Shown here: positions 8,063 through 15,033 of the stretch, piece after piece
Layout of the letters: each line of letters begins with the position of its first letter
Position numbering within the stretch: the stretch's first letter is position 1
Origin: Anaerolineaceae bacterium
GTDB taxonomy: Bacteria; Chloroflexota; Anaerolineae; Aggregatilineales; Phototrophicaceae
Length of the DNA stretch: 64,000 nucleotides
Assembly (NCBI GenBank): GCA_020634115.1
Contig: JACKCH010000012.1
Location: forward strand, 124,001-188,000
Reading direction: 5' to 3'
Translations under genes and position numbers: made by a program
Notes under the pieces: generated by a model
Seen by the model: the letters and a program-made list of their open reading frames with translations, nothing else
Database searches by the model: none
What the model was told of the DNA's origin: nothing

Positions 8063-9754
8063 ATGAGTACCCGGCAAGAGGTTTTGACCAAACTGCGCAG
8101 CAACCCGAATGTATCGGTGTTGATTGTTGGCGCAGGCATTAATGGAATCAGCGTCTTTCGTGAGTTGGCGCTCAATGGTGTGGATGTGCTGCTGGTAGAC
8201 CGTGCTGACTTTTGCAGCGGCGCCAGCGCCGGTTCGTCGCACATGGTACACGGTGGCCTGCGTTACCTGGAAAATGCGGAATTTCGCCTAGTGCGGGAGG
8301 CATTGACCGAGCGCAACCGGCTGCTGATTAACGCGCCACATTACGTGAAACCGCTCCCGACCACGATTCCGATGTTTAAGTGGTTTTCCGGTATTTTGAA
8401 CGCGCCGCTCAAGTTTATGGGGCTGCGGGATAAGCCGGGCGAGCGGGGCGCAATCATTATCAAGCTCGGCCTCATGATGTATGACTTTTTCGCCCGTTCC
8501 TACCGCACGATGCCCAAGCATACGTTTCGTTTGAGTACCCCTTCCATCCTGCAACGCCCGCAGTTGAATCGGGATGTCATCGCCACAGCGACATATTACG
8601 ATGCCTGGATGCCGTACCCGGAACGAATTAGCATGGAACTGGTATTGGATTCCGAGGCGCTTTCGCCGGATGCCAGGGCGTTAAATTACGTCTCACTCCA
8701 GGGCGGTCAGGGGGATTCGGTGACGCTCTGTGACGAAGTGACGGGCGAGACGTACCTGGTCAAGCCGAAAATAGTGGTCAACGCCGCTGGTCCCTGGATT
8801 GATTTCGCAAATGATTCGTTAGGGCAGCAAACGCACTTCATTGGCGGGACAAAAGGCGCTCACCTGATTATTGACCATCCCGAACTGCACGCCGCCACCC
8901 AGGGGAATGAACTGTTCTTTGAGAACAAGGACGGGCGCATTTGCCTGTTCTTCCCGTTGATGGACAAGGTGCTGGCGGGTACAACCGACATCCGTATTGA
9001 TGACCCCGATGAAGCCGCCGTTACGGATGAAGAAGTGGACTATATCCTGGGCATGGTTAAACTAGTGTTCCCCTCGATTGAGATCAACCGCTCGAACATT
9101 GTGTTCTGGTTTACAGGGGTGCGTCCGCTGCCATCCAGTGATGCCTCGACTGCCGGGCAGATCAGCCGTGACCACAGTATCCGCATCACCGAGCCGAATA
9201 GTAGCGTCTCGTTCCCCGTGTTTTCGCTGGTAGGTGGCAAATGGACATCATTCCGTGCCTTTGGAGAGCAGACCGCCGACAAACTTTTCGAGCGTCTGGG
9301 AAAGAAGCGCCACGCTGGTACAGAAGACATGCCGATTGGCGGTGGCAAGGATTACCCGCGTACGGACGCCGCTAGAGAGAAATGGCTGGCTGCTTTGCAA
9401 GCTGAAACCGGCCTGTCGGAAGAGCGGATCGTTACGCTGTTTGCACGTTACGGCACCCATGCTGCTGACATCGTCGCTTACTGTGCTGCTGGTGATGATG
9501 CGCTGCTGGTCCACCACCCGGATTACAGCCGCCGTGAGATCGCTTTCCTGGTTGAACAGGAGAAGGTGGTTCATCTGGATGATTTGTTGCTGCGCCGTTC
9601 GCTGATGGCGATGCTGGGTGAGGTGAACGGGGATTTGCTGGCGGAACTCGCACCTATCGTTGGCGAGGCGTTGGGGTGGTCGCCGGAAACCATCCAGGCG
9701 GAACGGGAACGTGCGGCTGATCTGCTGACGACCCGTCACGGCGTTTCTCTGTAA
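8063..9754 (+). CDS. glpD: Glycerol-3-phosphate dehydrogenase (FAD)
   Basis: FAD-dependent enzyme that oxidises glycerol 3-phosphate to dihydroxyacetone phosphate and passes electrons to the quinone pool at the membrane. The ATG at 8063 follows GAGG at 8051 and gives 563 residues. The Rossmann motif GAGINGISVFRELA lies near residue 20, followed by the GlpD signature SSHMVHGGLRYLE and GGKWTSFR near residue 395. The C-terminal third is the helical cap domain of the GlpA/GlpD family. Its position after glpK and the PfkB gene supports the glycerol catabolic role. There is no sign of a GlpB or GlpC subunit, so it is the single-subunit type. Confidence 0.95.
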   Translation: MSTRQEVLTKLRSNPNVSVLIVGAGINGISVFRELALNGVDVLLVDRADFCSGASAGSSHMVHGGLRYLENAEFRLVREALTERNRLLINAPHYVKPLPTTIPMFKWFSGILNAPLKFMGLRDKPGERGAIIIKLGLMMYDFFARSYRTMPKHTFRLSTPSILQRPQLNRDVIATATYYDAWMPYPERISMELVLDSEALSPDARALNYVSLQGGQGDSVTLCDEVTGETYLVKPKIVVNAAGPWIDFANDSLGQQTHFIGGTKGAHLIIDHPELHAATQGNELFFENKDGRICLFFPLMDKVLAGTTDIRIDDPDEAAVTDEEVDYILGMVKLVFPSIEINRSNIVFWFTGVRPLPSSDASTAGQISRDHSIRITEPNSSVSFPVFSLVGGKWTSFRAFGEQTADKLFERLGKKRHAGTEDMPIGGGKDYPRTDAAREKWLAALQAETGLSEERIVTLFARYGTHAADIVAYCAAGDDALLVHHPDYSRREIAFLVEQEKVVHLDDLLLRRSLMAMLGEVNGDLLAELAPIVGEALGWSPETIQAERERAADLLTTRHGVSL

Positions 9755-9871
9755 TCCCGGAAAGTTTGTATTGCTAAACCTGGCGGCTTCTCAAGGTTTC
9801 TGGCTCATCGTCAGATCTTATAATTGTGTTGTCTAATCGTTGATGTTTTCAATGAGAAAGATTGGCACACA

Positions 9872-10402
9872 ATGATGAAACAATGGTTTAGCGCGAAGTA
9901 TCTTCTATGTCTGGTGTTATTCCTGTTTTATGCGCCGGGAATTTTGCTGGCAGAGTGCAAAAACGGAACGGTGCCAGGCATTTCGATTCCCAGTTTGAAT
10001 ATTTCCTCTCCAATTGTAGAGTTCCCGTTGGGGTACAGCACCTGGACAATTGACCCCTGGGAGACGCAGGTCGGCCACCTGGAAGGTACAGCCGATCTGG
10101 GGCAGGGCGGCAACATCGTGTTGGCGGCGCATTCTAGAATGCCCAATTTGGAGGACGGTATTTTTGCGAAACTACCTTCCCTGCATGAGGGCGATGAGAT
10201 CATCGTTTTTGATGGGCAGGTCGAGCGCGTATACCAGGTGGTCGAAGTTCTCTATGTAGATTACACCGATCTCAGTGTGCTGTATCCCACCGTTGAGGAA
10301 CAGCTTACCCTGATTACCTGTGATGTAGCCGGAGGGTATAATACCCATCGGCAGGACTATAACCAGCGTGTCGTCGTGGTGGCGACCCGTGTGGATTATT
10401 GA
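9872..10402 (+). CDS. Sortase-family transpeptidase (gene used as insertion site)
   Basis: Protein of 176 residues with an N-terminal hydrophobic segment (residues 10-27) and a sortase domain. The catalytic residues are visible: H87 in LAAHSR, C150 in LTLITC and R166 in YNQRVVVVA. Sortases cleave a C-terminal sorting signal and join proteins to the envelope. The closest look is class D/E/F, which I cannot resolve. The start at 9872 gives a good signal anchor, and a TATAAT box lies at 9819-9824. The last 89 bp, including the Cys and Arg codons, recur exactly at 14184-14272. The gene therefore appears to be the left junction of an inserted cassette that restored its end. No sorting-signal substrate is encoded nearby. 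Confidence 0.85.
   Translation: MMKQWFSAKYLLCLVLFLFYAPGILLAECKNGTVPGISIPSLNISSPIVEFPLGYSTWTIDPWETQVGHLEGTADLGQGGNIVLAAHSRMPNLEDGIFAKLPSLHEGDEIIVFDGQVERVYQVVEVLYVDYTDLSVLYPTVEEQLTLITCDVAGGYNTHRQDYNQRVVVVATRVDY
10301..10389 (+). repeat. Left copy of 89-bp perfect direct repeat (att-like)
   Basis: Identical to 14184-14272, offset 3,883 bp. It encodes the catalytic Cys/Arg end of the sortase. Inside is a 25-nt dyad at 10328-10352: arms GCCG and CGGC outside, and GGGTAT-A-ATACCC in the centre. Past the repeat both copies still encode Arg-Val-Asp-X-stop but with different codons, so identity ends sharply while homology continues. That pattern fits site-specific integration into a gene end. Confidence 0.9.
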
Positions 10403-10406
10403 AATG

Positions 10407-11408
10407 CTATCCAGCGGCGCGAACGGCTTCAGGTGTTTCCCCTGTCCACGCTCGAAACGCCCGGTAAAATGAATTCGTCTCTTCATAGCCCAATAAAAAA
10501 GCAATCTCCGTACTGGAATAATCCGACACAGATAGGTAGTGCCGTGCGAGTTCTTCTCGCAGCTCATCCAACACTTTTTGAAAAGTTGTATCTTCCTCTT
10601 TGAGTCGCCGATGAAGTGTGCGACGACTCATCGCCAGTTTTGAGGCGGCATCACCCATTGAATAATGACCACTGGCGAGCCGTTCTAGCAAGCAGGCTCG
10701 GACGCGCTCTTTAAATGACGATTCCTGGGTGATGTCTTGCAAGCGCTTATTGAGTTCGGGTTGAAGAATTGACCACAGCGCATGATTGGTCGTGATAAAG
10801 GGTTTTGCAGCATCAGCAGCTTCAAATGTTAGCCCATTGAACGAACTCAATAGGATAGATGAGTTAAAAAACGCTTCGTGAGCCGCTCTTGCCGGTGGTT
10901 CAAATATCATGTGGACGGATTTTGGAATAATCCGCTCACGGGTTGCCATCCGTGCTACGTGGACCCAGAATGCGAGTTCCACAACGACCAGGTTCTCAGG
11001 CACAATATCATCCGATGACGCACCGGTAAAAACAATTTGCGTCTGATTTTCCCTTTGAGCGACAGTCATGCGGAGTGGCCCCACGAGCGGCTTGTATTTT
11101 GATATTCGATGCAACGCTGTATTGAGATCATCACTACAAAAAGCGGCAAACAAGGCCGGACTGAGCGTTTCCGTTGAAATAGCTTGTACCATCTGTAGTG
11201 GGAAAGTTGGGTGATCTCGTGTCGCAAAGGCTAACCCCCGCCACAATCGAAAATACTCATCCCCAGTAATCGTGATGGGTTTACGCGAGAAAAGATCAAG
11301 CGGCAATTGTGCGTGGCGTAATACATCCTGTGAAGCGATATTCAGATCCTTGAATAGGGCTAACCATCCTTTGTCGAATTCATATCGCATTCTATTATTT
11401 TCTGTCAT
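10407..11408 (-). CDS. AraC-family transcriptional regulator
   Basis: Regulator of 333 residues. The N-terminal two thirds resemble the arabinose-binding-like domain of OruR/ToxT-type AraC proteins (LFSRKPITITGDEYFRLWRGL and following). The C-terminus carries the two helix-turn-helix motifs (MGDAASKLAMSRRTLHRRLKEE; SSTEIAFLLGYEETNSFYRAFRAWTG). The ATG at 11408 has an AGGAAGG site just upstream, which favours it over 11450. The gene converges on the sortase with 4 bp between stops and lies inside the repeat-bounded cassette. Its likely target is the aldo/keto reductase in the same cassette, whose promoter carries a 21-bp-spaced direct repeat. Confidence 0.9.
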   Translation of the reverse strand: MTENNRMRYEFDKGWLALFKDLNIASQDVLRHAQLPLDLFSRKPITITGDEYFRLWRGLAFATRDHPTFPLQMVQAISTETLSPALFAAFCSDDLNTALHRISKYKPLVGPLRMTVAQRENQTQIVFTGASSDDIVPENLVVVELAFWVHVARMATRERIIPKSVHMIFEPPARAAHEAFFNSSILLSSFNGLTFEAADAAKPFITTNHALWSILQPELNKRLQDITQESSFKERVRACLLERLASGHYSMGDAASKLAMSRRTLHRRLKEEDTTFQKVLDELREELARHYLSVSDYSSTEIAFLLGYEETNSFYRAFRAWTGETPEAVRAAG

Positions 11409-11483
11409 CGTATACCCTTCCTTTACTAACGTTATAGGGGAAGAAGACATGCTATCTTCTTCCCTATGATATGTATGACATGC

Positions 11484-11513
11484 GCTTGCACAAATTCATC
11501 TGAGTGTGCAAGC
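11484..11513. promoter_or_regulatory. Inverted repeat between divergent araC-type gene and exported-protein gene
   Basis: Perfect 9-bp arms GCTTGCACA and TGTGCAAGC separated by 12 nt. No T-run follows, so an operator is likelier than a terminator. A second hairpin (AAAGCTGA/TCAGCTTT, 11605-11625) sits just before the downstream start codon. Confidence 0.4.
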
Positions 11514-11646
11514 ACCTGAGTGCTTTCAGTTCGGGTTTCAGGTCGTCGCGACATGCTGGTGGACTCGATTATGCTGGCAATGAAAGGTGTAAGACCCTGA
11601 AAGAAAAGCTGATTCTGTCAGCTTTGAATGAAAGGTAAGCCCTCCA

Positions 11647-12660
11647 ATGTCCAAAATACGTTTGATAGTTGCTCTATCCCTGGTATGTAGCGTCTGGACT
11701 ATGTTCCCGGCACTGAACATCTTGCTCTCCCTACTCGGTTTGATTGAAATCAATTCACCGCCCGGTCCAGCACCTGTAAATGATTACCACGCCCAGCGTC
11801 AGACAATCGTGGTGGGTTGTGAAGATCTGCAGCACCAAATACCTGCTTATCCCGGCCTCTACCCGGAATACAACCCTGGTTTCCTGGATGAGGACACGCT
11901 TCCAACACAAGCCGGAATTTCGCGGATTGCCGATTATGTCTTTCCACTGGTCTCACAAGCTTTCAAATACAGCTTGCGCGAATCACTGCGTCTGGCCGCT
12001 CGACGCTCGCGGAAGGTGGGCAACGATCTCGCGGCAGATAATTTGGAGCATTTCCTGGATAATTCCGGTGAAACCGTCACGGATTTTAATGTCGAAGGTT
12101 TGCTCCGTGATTTGCCCGTTCTGAATGACCTCGTGAGACGAACCCTGAATAGTTCAGTTAGCTCATTGGTTGAGCAACAACTAGCCGCGTCATCGTCCGA
12201 GGCGTGCCGCCAATTCAGCACTGTTACATCACCATGGATTATGGCTGGCTTGGGAGGTAGTCCAAGTATCATGCCCAATATTCATATTGATACGACCCCG
12301 TTTTCTTCAACATTTCACCTGCTCTATATGGATGCAGATTATCCGTATCGTGATGAGCTTGATGTCTGGATGGCAATGGAGCCAATCTGGTATGCTATTG
12401 GTGAGAGTGTGATCGTCAATACAGAGTATGGTCAAGCCGAGGTTTGCTATCAAGTATTCATCTATTTTCCCTATCACTGGTTCGATGCAGCGTTTGTAGA
12501 TAAAGTAATCGGACTTACGGACGCATTGGGTATTAGCGAGCATTACGACATTGAGGGAACATCCGGGATTCGGTGTGAAGGCTTTCACCTTAGCACCGAT
12601 AGTGTGCAGTTTCCGGAAGACGGCTCGCAGTACCATTTCGTAGGATTGCTCTCCCAGTGA
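11647..12660 (+). CDS. Predicted exported or membrane-anchored protein of unknown function
   Basis: Protein of 337 residues that I do not recognise. Residues 5-33 are strongly hydrophobic, with a single positive end, giving a signal peptide or anchor. The rest is soluble: a Pro/Tyr-rich stretch (PAYPGLYPEYNPGF), a helical Arg-rich middle, and an aromatic-rich C-terminal half (YMDADYPYRDELDVWMAMEPIWYAIG) with scattered Cys residues that could form disulfides outside the cell. It lies in the repeat-bounded cassette, divergent from the AraC regulator, and reads as lower GC than the flanking core genes. No catalytic motif could be identified. It is likely cargo of the element. Confidence 0.7.
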   Translation: MSKIRLIVALSLVCSVWTMFPALNILLSLLGLIEINSPPGPAPVNDYHAQRQTIVVGCEDLQHQIPAYPGLYPEYNPGFLDEDTLPTQAGISRIADYVFPLVSQAFKYSLRESLRLAARRSRKVGNDLAADNLEHFLDNSGETVTDFNVEGLLRDLPVLNDLVRRTLNSSVSSLVEQQLAASSSEACRQFSTVTSPWIMAGLGGSPSIMPNIHIDTTPFSSTFHLLYMDADYPYRDELDVWMAMEPIWYAIGESVIVNTEYGQAEVCYQVFIYFPYHWFDAAFVDKVIGLTDALGISEHYDIEGTSGIRCEGFHLSTDSVQFPEDGSQYHFVGLLSQ

Positions 12661-12811
12661 CACAACCCTAAAGGTGTCTCGCTGTTTGGCGTCAGAACCA
12701 CTCATACGGATTGATGAGGTAAACTTAGTCGGCGAATAACTGGGAAAGATAATCAAAGAGACCAATGGAATAAGTTCGAAGTCTATCAGATTCTCTTCCA
12801 CCATTGGCAGT

Positions 12812-12922
12812 TCAGCTCATGGAATAGAATTCCCAGGCTTTCGCCGTCTTGACTTCCATAAGTTGTTCTATTTCCTCTCAGGTGACATCGGGTAGGATTT
12901 CTGTCGGTGGTGGAATTTTCAT
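12812..12922 (-). pseudogene. Remnant of a small gene with one in-frame stop
   Basis: The region between the exported-protein gene and the aldo/keto reductase (12661-13052) has no intact gene. On the minus strand an ATG at 12922 has an AGGAAG site at good spacing. It reads MKIPPPTEILPDVT, then TGA (12878-12880), then in the same frame EEIEQLMEVKTAKAWEFYSMS and a stop. Charged helical coding of this kind on both sides of one stop suggests a recently broken 37-codon gene, perhaps a small antitoxin-like or regulatory protein. The family is not recognised. Nothing else is supported in this 392-bp stretch. Confidence 0.35.
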
Positions 12923-13052
12923 AAGTTTTTTCTTCCTGTTTTGTTCTCCATCAGGATTGTTGGAAATTTCGCGCGTTGAGATCCGCATTGCGCAGTTTGA
13001 CGATGGCGCTATTGAGTTACTCTGGATGAGTTAGATGGGCTTGCCTATGGGA

Positions 13053-13964
13053 TCAGGACACCTTAGTGGGATCCCCTACGCTCCACGCGACACCGTCACC
13101 GCGATCCATTGCGGTAATGGCGGTCATATCATCGGCGTCAATCTCAAATAAGAGCAAGTCGAAATTCTGCTGAATGCGTGTCTTGTTGTTACTCTTCGGC
13201 AGGATGGCGTAGCCCTTCTGTAAGCCCCAGCGCAGGAGAACCTGTGCCTCAGAGACACCATACTTCTGAGCCATCATCTTGAAAGGTGAATCGGCCTGAT
13301 TGCCAGCTTGCTTCATATCCTCACTTTTAGCACTATCCTGACCTGGGGCAGTACGCCAAGTGGACAGTGGCACAAGGCTGCTGTATGCAATGATCGAGAT
13401 GGCATGGTCTTTCAGATATGAAGTCAACGCTGGCTTCTGGGACCAGGGGTGAAGTTCAATCTGATCGACATCCGGGAGTGGCAAACCGGCGGATTTGATT
13501 TCGTCAATGTGTGTGGCACCATAGTTACTTACACCGATTGCGCGAGCTTTCCCCATCTGACGTAATTCGACCAGCGCTTGCCATTGTTCGATGCGCTGTT
13601 CTTTGGCTAATGGGGCATGAATCAGATATAGATCAACATAGTCCAATTTCAGATTTGATAAGCTCTGATTCAGCGAATCGATTGTGGACTGATAGGTTTT
13701 GACGGGTTGTCCCCATGCCTCATTTCCGGGATACAACTTGGTTGTCACAAAAACATCTTCCCGTGATAGTCCAAGCTCTTGCATACCAGTGTGTATCGCC
13801 AGTCCAACACCATGCTCATTGCCGTATGCTTCAGCCGTATCAATGTGTCGGTATCCTGTGCGTAAGGCTTCGAGTACAGCGGGTTGAACATCGTCATCGC
13901 TAATGAGGTAAGTCCCGAATCCGATCATAGGCATCTGGATGTTTTGGTTAAGTGTGAGTTGCAT
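13053..13964 (-). CDS. Aldo/keto reductase
   Basis: NADPH-dependent reductase of 303 residues with an (alpha/beta)8 barrel. The catalytic tetrad is complete: D42 and Y47 in HIDTAEAYGNE, K76 in TTKLYP, and H116 in YLIHAP. The cofactor-binding end ILPKSNNKTRIQQNF is present. The start at 13964 lies after an AGGAGA site. It belongs to the 2,5-diketo-gluconate reductase-like AKR5 group by appearance; the natural aldehyde or ketone is unknown. It is divergent from the promoter region at 14041-14105, which holds a candidate AraC-type activator site, and it is part of the repeat-bounded cassette. Confidence 0.92.
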   Translation of the reverse strand: MQLTLNQNIQMPMIGFGTYLISDDDVQPAVLEALRTGYRHIDTAEAYGNEHGVGLAIHTGMQELGLSREDVFVTTKLYPGNEAWGQPVKTYQSTIDSLNQSLSNLKLDYVDLYLIHAPLAKEQRIEQWQALVELRQMGKARAIGVSNYGATHIDEIKSAGLPLPDVDQIELHPWSQKPALTSYLKDHAISIIAYSSLVPLSTWRTAPGQDSAKSEDMKQAGNQADSPFKMMAQKYGVSEAQVLLRWGLQKGYAILPKSNNKTRIQQNFDLLLFEIDADDMTAITAMDRGDGVAWSVGDPTKVS

Positions 13965-14040
13965 TTGTGTCTCCTGATTGACTCTTTATCGCATAGCGGA
14001 TTCGCTGATGAACCGCTAGATCAACTGACTTGATATGACC

Positions 14041-14105
14041 AGTATAGGGTAGGCCGCCATTTTCGATACCATCATATCTTGCCAGATTGCCATCATATTC
14101 TGCCA
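14041..14105 (-). promoter_or_regulatory. Aldo/keto reductase promoter with 21-bp-spaced direct repeat (AraC-type site)
   Basis: The minus-strand -10 is TATACT (14041-14046), with a poor -35, GTATCG (14064-14069), at 17-bp spacing. Two 14-bp copies, TGGCAGAATATGAT (14105-14092) and TGGCAAGATATGAT (14084-14071), match at 12 of 14 positions and repeat at exactly 21 bp. The near copy ends one base from the -35. AraC-family activators bind direct repeats two helical turns apart next to weak -35 boxes, and an AraC gene lies in the same cassette. Confidence 0.6.
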
Positions 14106-14183
14106 ACTTGGATACAATCGGAAATAGCGCCGCGAATGCCAACCGTGAAGTTTCTTTTTGAAGGTCGCCGCCCACAATATGGG

Positions 14184-14272
14184 CAGCTTACCCTGATTAC
14201 CTGTGATGTAGCCGGAGGGTATAATACCCATCGGCAGGACTATAACCAGCGTGTCGTCGTGGTGGCGACCCG
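14184..14272 (+). repeat. Right copy of 89-bp perfect direct repeat (att-like)
   Basis: Identical to 10301-10389. The 25-nt dyad falls at 14211-14235. The first mismatch is at 14273 (CGG against CGT), after which codons differ but amino acids are mostly kept. Confidence 0.9.
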
Positions 14273-14285
14273 GGTAGACGGTTAA
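14184..14285 (+). pseudogene. Sortase 3' fragment (right cassette junction)
   Basis: Thirty-three codons plus stop equivalent to the end of the sortase gene: the TLITC and NQRVVVVA catalytic segments followed by TRVDG and TAA. Upstream, 14016-14183 shows no sortase similarity in any frame, so the N-terminal two thirds are missing. It faces the pgl end. The simplest reading is that this is the original 3' end of the chromosomal sortase, cut off when the cassette inserted and brought its own replacement end. Confidence 0.75.
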
Positions 14286-14301
14286 TCCTGCCGGTGAATA
14301 T

Positions 14302-15033
14302 TTAGTGTTCGGGGAGTTGACTGGCCGTAGCTCTATCTAGCAACCAGATAAGATCACCGTCTACGGGGTGAATGAACTGGGACGGCAGGTGATGCGGCTG
14401 GTGTACTCCGTACAGGACTTCACGCAGCCGCGCTGCTTTTTCTGCCCCGGAGATCAGGAAGGTCACTTGCCGCGCCGCGTTGATGACTGGCCGGGTTAAG
14501 GTGAGGCGCCATACACCTTTTTGCGGCACATGATTAGCTGTCACCCATTTTTGATGTTCGTCCAGCGCTGCCGTGTGTGGAAATAACGATGCGGTATGGC
14601 CGTCATCCCCCATGCCCAACAGGATCAGGTCAAAATGCGGCGTCGATTGTCCGAAAAATCCGGTCAGCTCATGTTCATAGGCTGCTGCCGCTTCCTCTGG
14701 TGGCAGTTCACCCTGCATCCGGTGGATGTTCTCTGGTGGTAGCGGAACGTGGTCAAGCAGCGACTCCCGTGTCATGCGGTAGTTGCTGTCGGCATCATCT
14801 GGAGGAACACAGCGTTCGTCCCCCCAGAAAAGATGGACATTCGCCCACTTGATCTGCTCTCTATAGGGCGCTGCAGTCAGCAGGGTATACAGGCCGCGCG
14901 GGGTAGACCCGCCGGAGAGTGCCATGCTAAACCGTCCCCGTTTGGCAATCGCCTCTTCCGCTGTTTGTACCACCAACTGAGCAGCTGCCTGCATCAATTC
15001 TGTTTTATCCGGCAGAATGCGAATCTGGCTCAT
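14302..15033 (-). CDS. pgl: 6-phosphogluconolactonase
   Basis: Hydrolyses 6-phosphogluconolactone to 6-phosphogluconate, step two of the oxidative pentose phosphate pathway. It is 243 residues, the DevB/SOL type and related to NagB rather than the beta-propeller type. Signature segments are FSMALSGGSTPRGLY and, near residue 135, DLILLGMGDDGHTASLFPHT. VHLFWGDERCVPP carries the conserved WGDER. The start overlaps the zwf stop by 4 nt, so the two are translationally coupled. It is the last gene of the ppgK-rpiA-gnd-zwf-pgl run. Confidence 0.96.
   Translation of the reverse strand: MSQIRILPDKTELMQAAAQLVVQTAEEAIAKRGRFSMALSGGSTPRGLYTLLTAAPYREQIKWANVHLFWGDERCVPPDDADSNYRMTRESLLDHVPLPPENIHRMQGELPPEEAAAAYEHELTGFFGQSTPHFDLILLGMGDDGHTASLFPHTAALDEHQKWVTANHVPQKGVWRLTLTRPVINAARQVTFLISGAEKAARLREVLYGVHQPHHLPSQFIHPVDGDLIWLLDRATASQLPEH

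Noticed and set aside
12878..12880. TGA in the small cassette gene as a selenocysteine codon
   Set aside because: No Cys homologue, redox motif or downstream hairpin supports it. Gene decay is the simpler reading, unlike selD where position and geometry are exact.
12849..13034. 61-codon plus-strand frame in the cassette
   Set aside because: Composition is Phe/Ser-rich and non-coding in look, and it is antisense to the better-supported broken minus-strand gene.
10407..14180. Insertion sequence or prophage explanation for the cassette
   Set aside because: No transposase, integrase or phage gene, no terminal inverted repeats and no short target duplication were seen; only the long direct repeat of the sortase end.
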